A DNA stretch of 64,000 bases from JBGTGG01 sp964398945 (GTDB lineage: Bacteria > Bacteroidota > Bacteroidia > Cytophagales > Cyclobacteriaceae): assembly GCA_964398945.1 (NCBI GenBank), contig CAYNOT010000007.1, forward strand, positions 62,001 through 126,000. The letters are read 5' to 3'. Position 1 is the stretch's first letter, and each line of letters opens with the position of its first letter. The notes under the pieces are model-generated. The model was not told the origin of the DNA and ran no database searches. It saw nothing but the letters and a program-made list of their open reading frames with translations. Shown in pieces: positions 62,711-64,000 of the stretch. The position numbers and the translations under genes are program-made.

Positions 62711-63622
62711 TTAAACCCTGTTCACCAACTCAAAATCCGTTAACGCATTCATCAGGTTCGTGTACTGATTATACGGAGTTGTATTGTTTTGATCATCGGT
62801 TTTCGTGAGCATGTCAAAAAAATCCAGGGAAGTGAAAACTGAAAGTGCTGCATACAGTTCAGCCCTGCCTTGCTTTTTAATCCGTTTCCTCAGATAAATA
62901 ATTTTTTGATGGATGGCATTTTGCAAGGCATTGCTGGAAAGTGTTTTCCCGCTTACCAATTTCTTGTTGTAAATCGGCTGTGGAACGCGGTACTTTTCTA
63001 TGGGTGCTTTATCCGATAGTGCTTTCAAAACCGATTCATCCAACGCGCCCATCACATTATCCTGTACGGCAGTATCTGCATCCTCTAACAAAATAAGGTT
63101 GATCTCATCTTTTCCTTTAAACAATTGATTGAAAGTGCGTCCGTTTAAATGCCATTCTGAAATAGGCGCGATAACCGATGCAATACCCAACTCACTGTAC
63201 AGTGCAGCCAATTTATCGAAGTAAAGATTGGCGGTGTTATAGAAGATTTCAGGCGTACAGTCAAATACTTTCTTTACTATAGCTTTGTGCATTTTAATTT
63301 GCTCTTTGAACAAACCCGGGGAATACAAGGAAGCCAAGGAACAATGGTATGTTGTCCCTACTAAAATTACGGTCTTGTTTTTTATTCCCGTTTTAATGGT
63401 CTCCACCAAAACCGGGTTCTTCTTTTCCAAGTGCTCAATAAAAACCCCACTCAACACCAACGCAATCCGAGAATGCCCCGCAATTAGCTTTTGCAATTGA
63501 TCAAAACTTTTTATGAGGGCAGCTTCATTAATCGCTTCCGTATACTGATGATGCTTTCCAATCGATAGAAAAGAGTATTTCTTCAGTACAAAAGCGATAT
63601 GGAATTGGAATACGGGAATCAT
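62711..63622 (-). CDS. GH57-like protein, probably degenerate
   Basis: A 303-residue protein with the opening of a GH57 amylase-type protein (FQFHIAFVLKKY, then LIKSFDQLQKLIAG) and a later segment EIFYNTANLYFDKLAALYSELGI that matches the usual RNTELIY motif region. The Glu of that motif is replaced by Ala (NTANLY), and the usual acidic DxE-type site reads LLEDADTA. It is also shorter than the usual 400-plus residues. It may be non-catalytic. The start overlaps the glycosyltransferase stop by four bases, so the two are co-translated; in Bacteroides GH57 and GT4 genes also sit together in a glycogen locus. Confidence 0.6.
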   Translation of the reverse strand: MIPVFQFHIAFVLKKYSFLSIGKHHQYTEAINEAALIKSFDQLQKLIAGHSRIALVLSGVFIEHLEKKNPVLVETIKTGIKNKTVILVGTTYHCSLASLYSPGLFKEQIKMHKAIVKKVFDCTPEIFYNTANLYFDKLAALYSELGIASVIAPISEWHLNGRTFNQLFKGKDEINLILLEDADTAVQDNVMGALDESVLKALSDKAPIEKYRVPQPIYNKKLVSGKTLSSNALQNAIHQKIIYLRKRIKKQGRAELYAALSVFTSLDFFDMLTKTDDQNNTTPYNQYTNLMNALTDFELVNRV

Positions 63623-64000
63623 TCCTTAACAAGTGCTTTAAAAACCGTTAGGACTTTTTTTGTTGTTCCTTCCCAGGATAGGCCCGCAATACACGCGAGG
63701 TTTTTCTCAACAGAATTTCTCGCCAATTCCGGATCACCGAGAATCGTTTCAAGTTGCTCCACAAAAGTTTCAGGGTTGGATGGGTCCGCCAGAAAAGCAC
63801 CTTTTAATATTTCCCCTGCACCCACGTGATCAGAAACCAAAACAGGCACACCCGCCATTGCTGCCTCCACTGCCGACAGGCCGAATGGTTCAGAAACAGA
63901 TGGCATACAATAGACATCCGCCATAGCGTACAACTCTCGTACTTCTTCCGTGGTGCAATGCTCTGTAAAATGAAACTTTGTGTCCGGTGCTTTTGCACTG
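63619..64000 (-). CDS. GT4 glycosyltransferase, C-terminal part (cut by window edge)
   Basis: The last 126 residues of a GT-B glycosyltransferase; the frame stays open to the window edge. The GT4 signature is present: YAMADVYCMPSVSEPFGLSAVEAAMAGVPVLVSD-like region with EPFGLSAVEA as the nucleotide-sugar binding EX7E motif. The tail (LGDPELARNSVEKNLA, GLSWEGTTKKVL) is typical of glycogen/starch-type or mannosyl transferases. Together with the coupled GH57-like gene and nearby glgB, a role in glycogen synthesis is likely but not proven. Confidence 0.8.
   Translation of the reverse strand, partial: SAKAPDTKFHFTEHCTTEEVRELYAMADVYCMPSVSEPFGLSAVEAAMAGVPVLVSDHVGAGEILKGAFLADPSNPETFVEQLETILGDPELARNSVEKNLACIAGLSWEGTTKKVLTVFKALVKE

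Overview
The window reads as chromosome of a Bacteroidota bacterium, most likely of the order Cytophagales. Pointers are a TonB-dependent receptor behind a TPP riboswitch, an RprX/RprY-like two-component pair, bacillithiol synthesis (BshC), the DUF6452/DUF6048 gene pair, a fused alpha/beta 2-oxoacid dehydrogenase E1, a eukaryote-like glycogen branching enzyme, few Shine-Dalgarno sites, and promoter -7 boxes of the TAnnTTTG type. The genus cannot be fixed from sequence reading alone. No rRNA, tRNA or CRISPR array was seen.

Layout. 1-600: a double-glycine-leader (bacteriocin-like) peptide gene with tandem palindromes upstream. 600-5.6 kb: a biotin carrier protein, a palindrome-rich repeat, the TPP riboswitch and its TonB receptor, a UbiA prenyltransferase and PurN. 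5.6-9.6 kb (minus): sensor kinase, response regulator, MnmH and SelD in one possible operon; the last two make 2-selenouridine in tRNA. 9.7-14 kb: DUF1573 protein, a hypothetical protein and PEP carboxylase.

14.0-28.9 kb is an accessory (defence) island. It starts with a lone membrane-protein gene resembling an integron cassette. A type ISP restriction-modification enzyme follows, split into two ORFs with a DUF1016 (YhcG-like) nuclease gene lying exactly between the halves. Next come a second DUF1016 gene with a long C-terminal extension, a 54-bp relic of a type ISP 3-prime end, a SIR2-like protein, an XRE-ImmA/IrrE plus DUF4411-PIN pair flanked by two broken Bro-N genes, a frameshifted third DUF1016 gene, a DUF3024 gene and a D35E transposase. 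The first five intact genes (14766-23684) are co-directional and tightly packed, and are the best candidate here for an undescribed composite defence system.

28.9-64 kb is mostly core: acyltransferase, BASS transporter, metallophosphoesterase, an exported lipoprotein-like superoxide dismutase, 2OG-Fe oxygenase, ChrA, DUF6452/DUF6048, RimO, BshC, 5-formyl-THF cyclo-ligase, the agmatine-to-putrescine pair AguB-AguA, a PIN/antitoxin pair, GltBD, MnmD-IspF, a PAS histidine kinase, an M16 peptidase, the E1 fusion and GlgB. Small accessory patches interrupt it: NTR-like protein, TlpA-like lipoprotein and HigBA at 53.5-55.7 kb, and a VapBC pair with a frameshifted toxin between direct repeats at 61.4-62.2 kb. 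The window ends in a GT4 glycosyltransferase (cut by the edge) and a degenerate GH57-like protein, which together with GlgB suggest glycogen metabolism.
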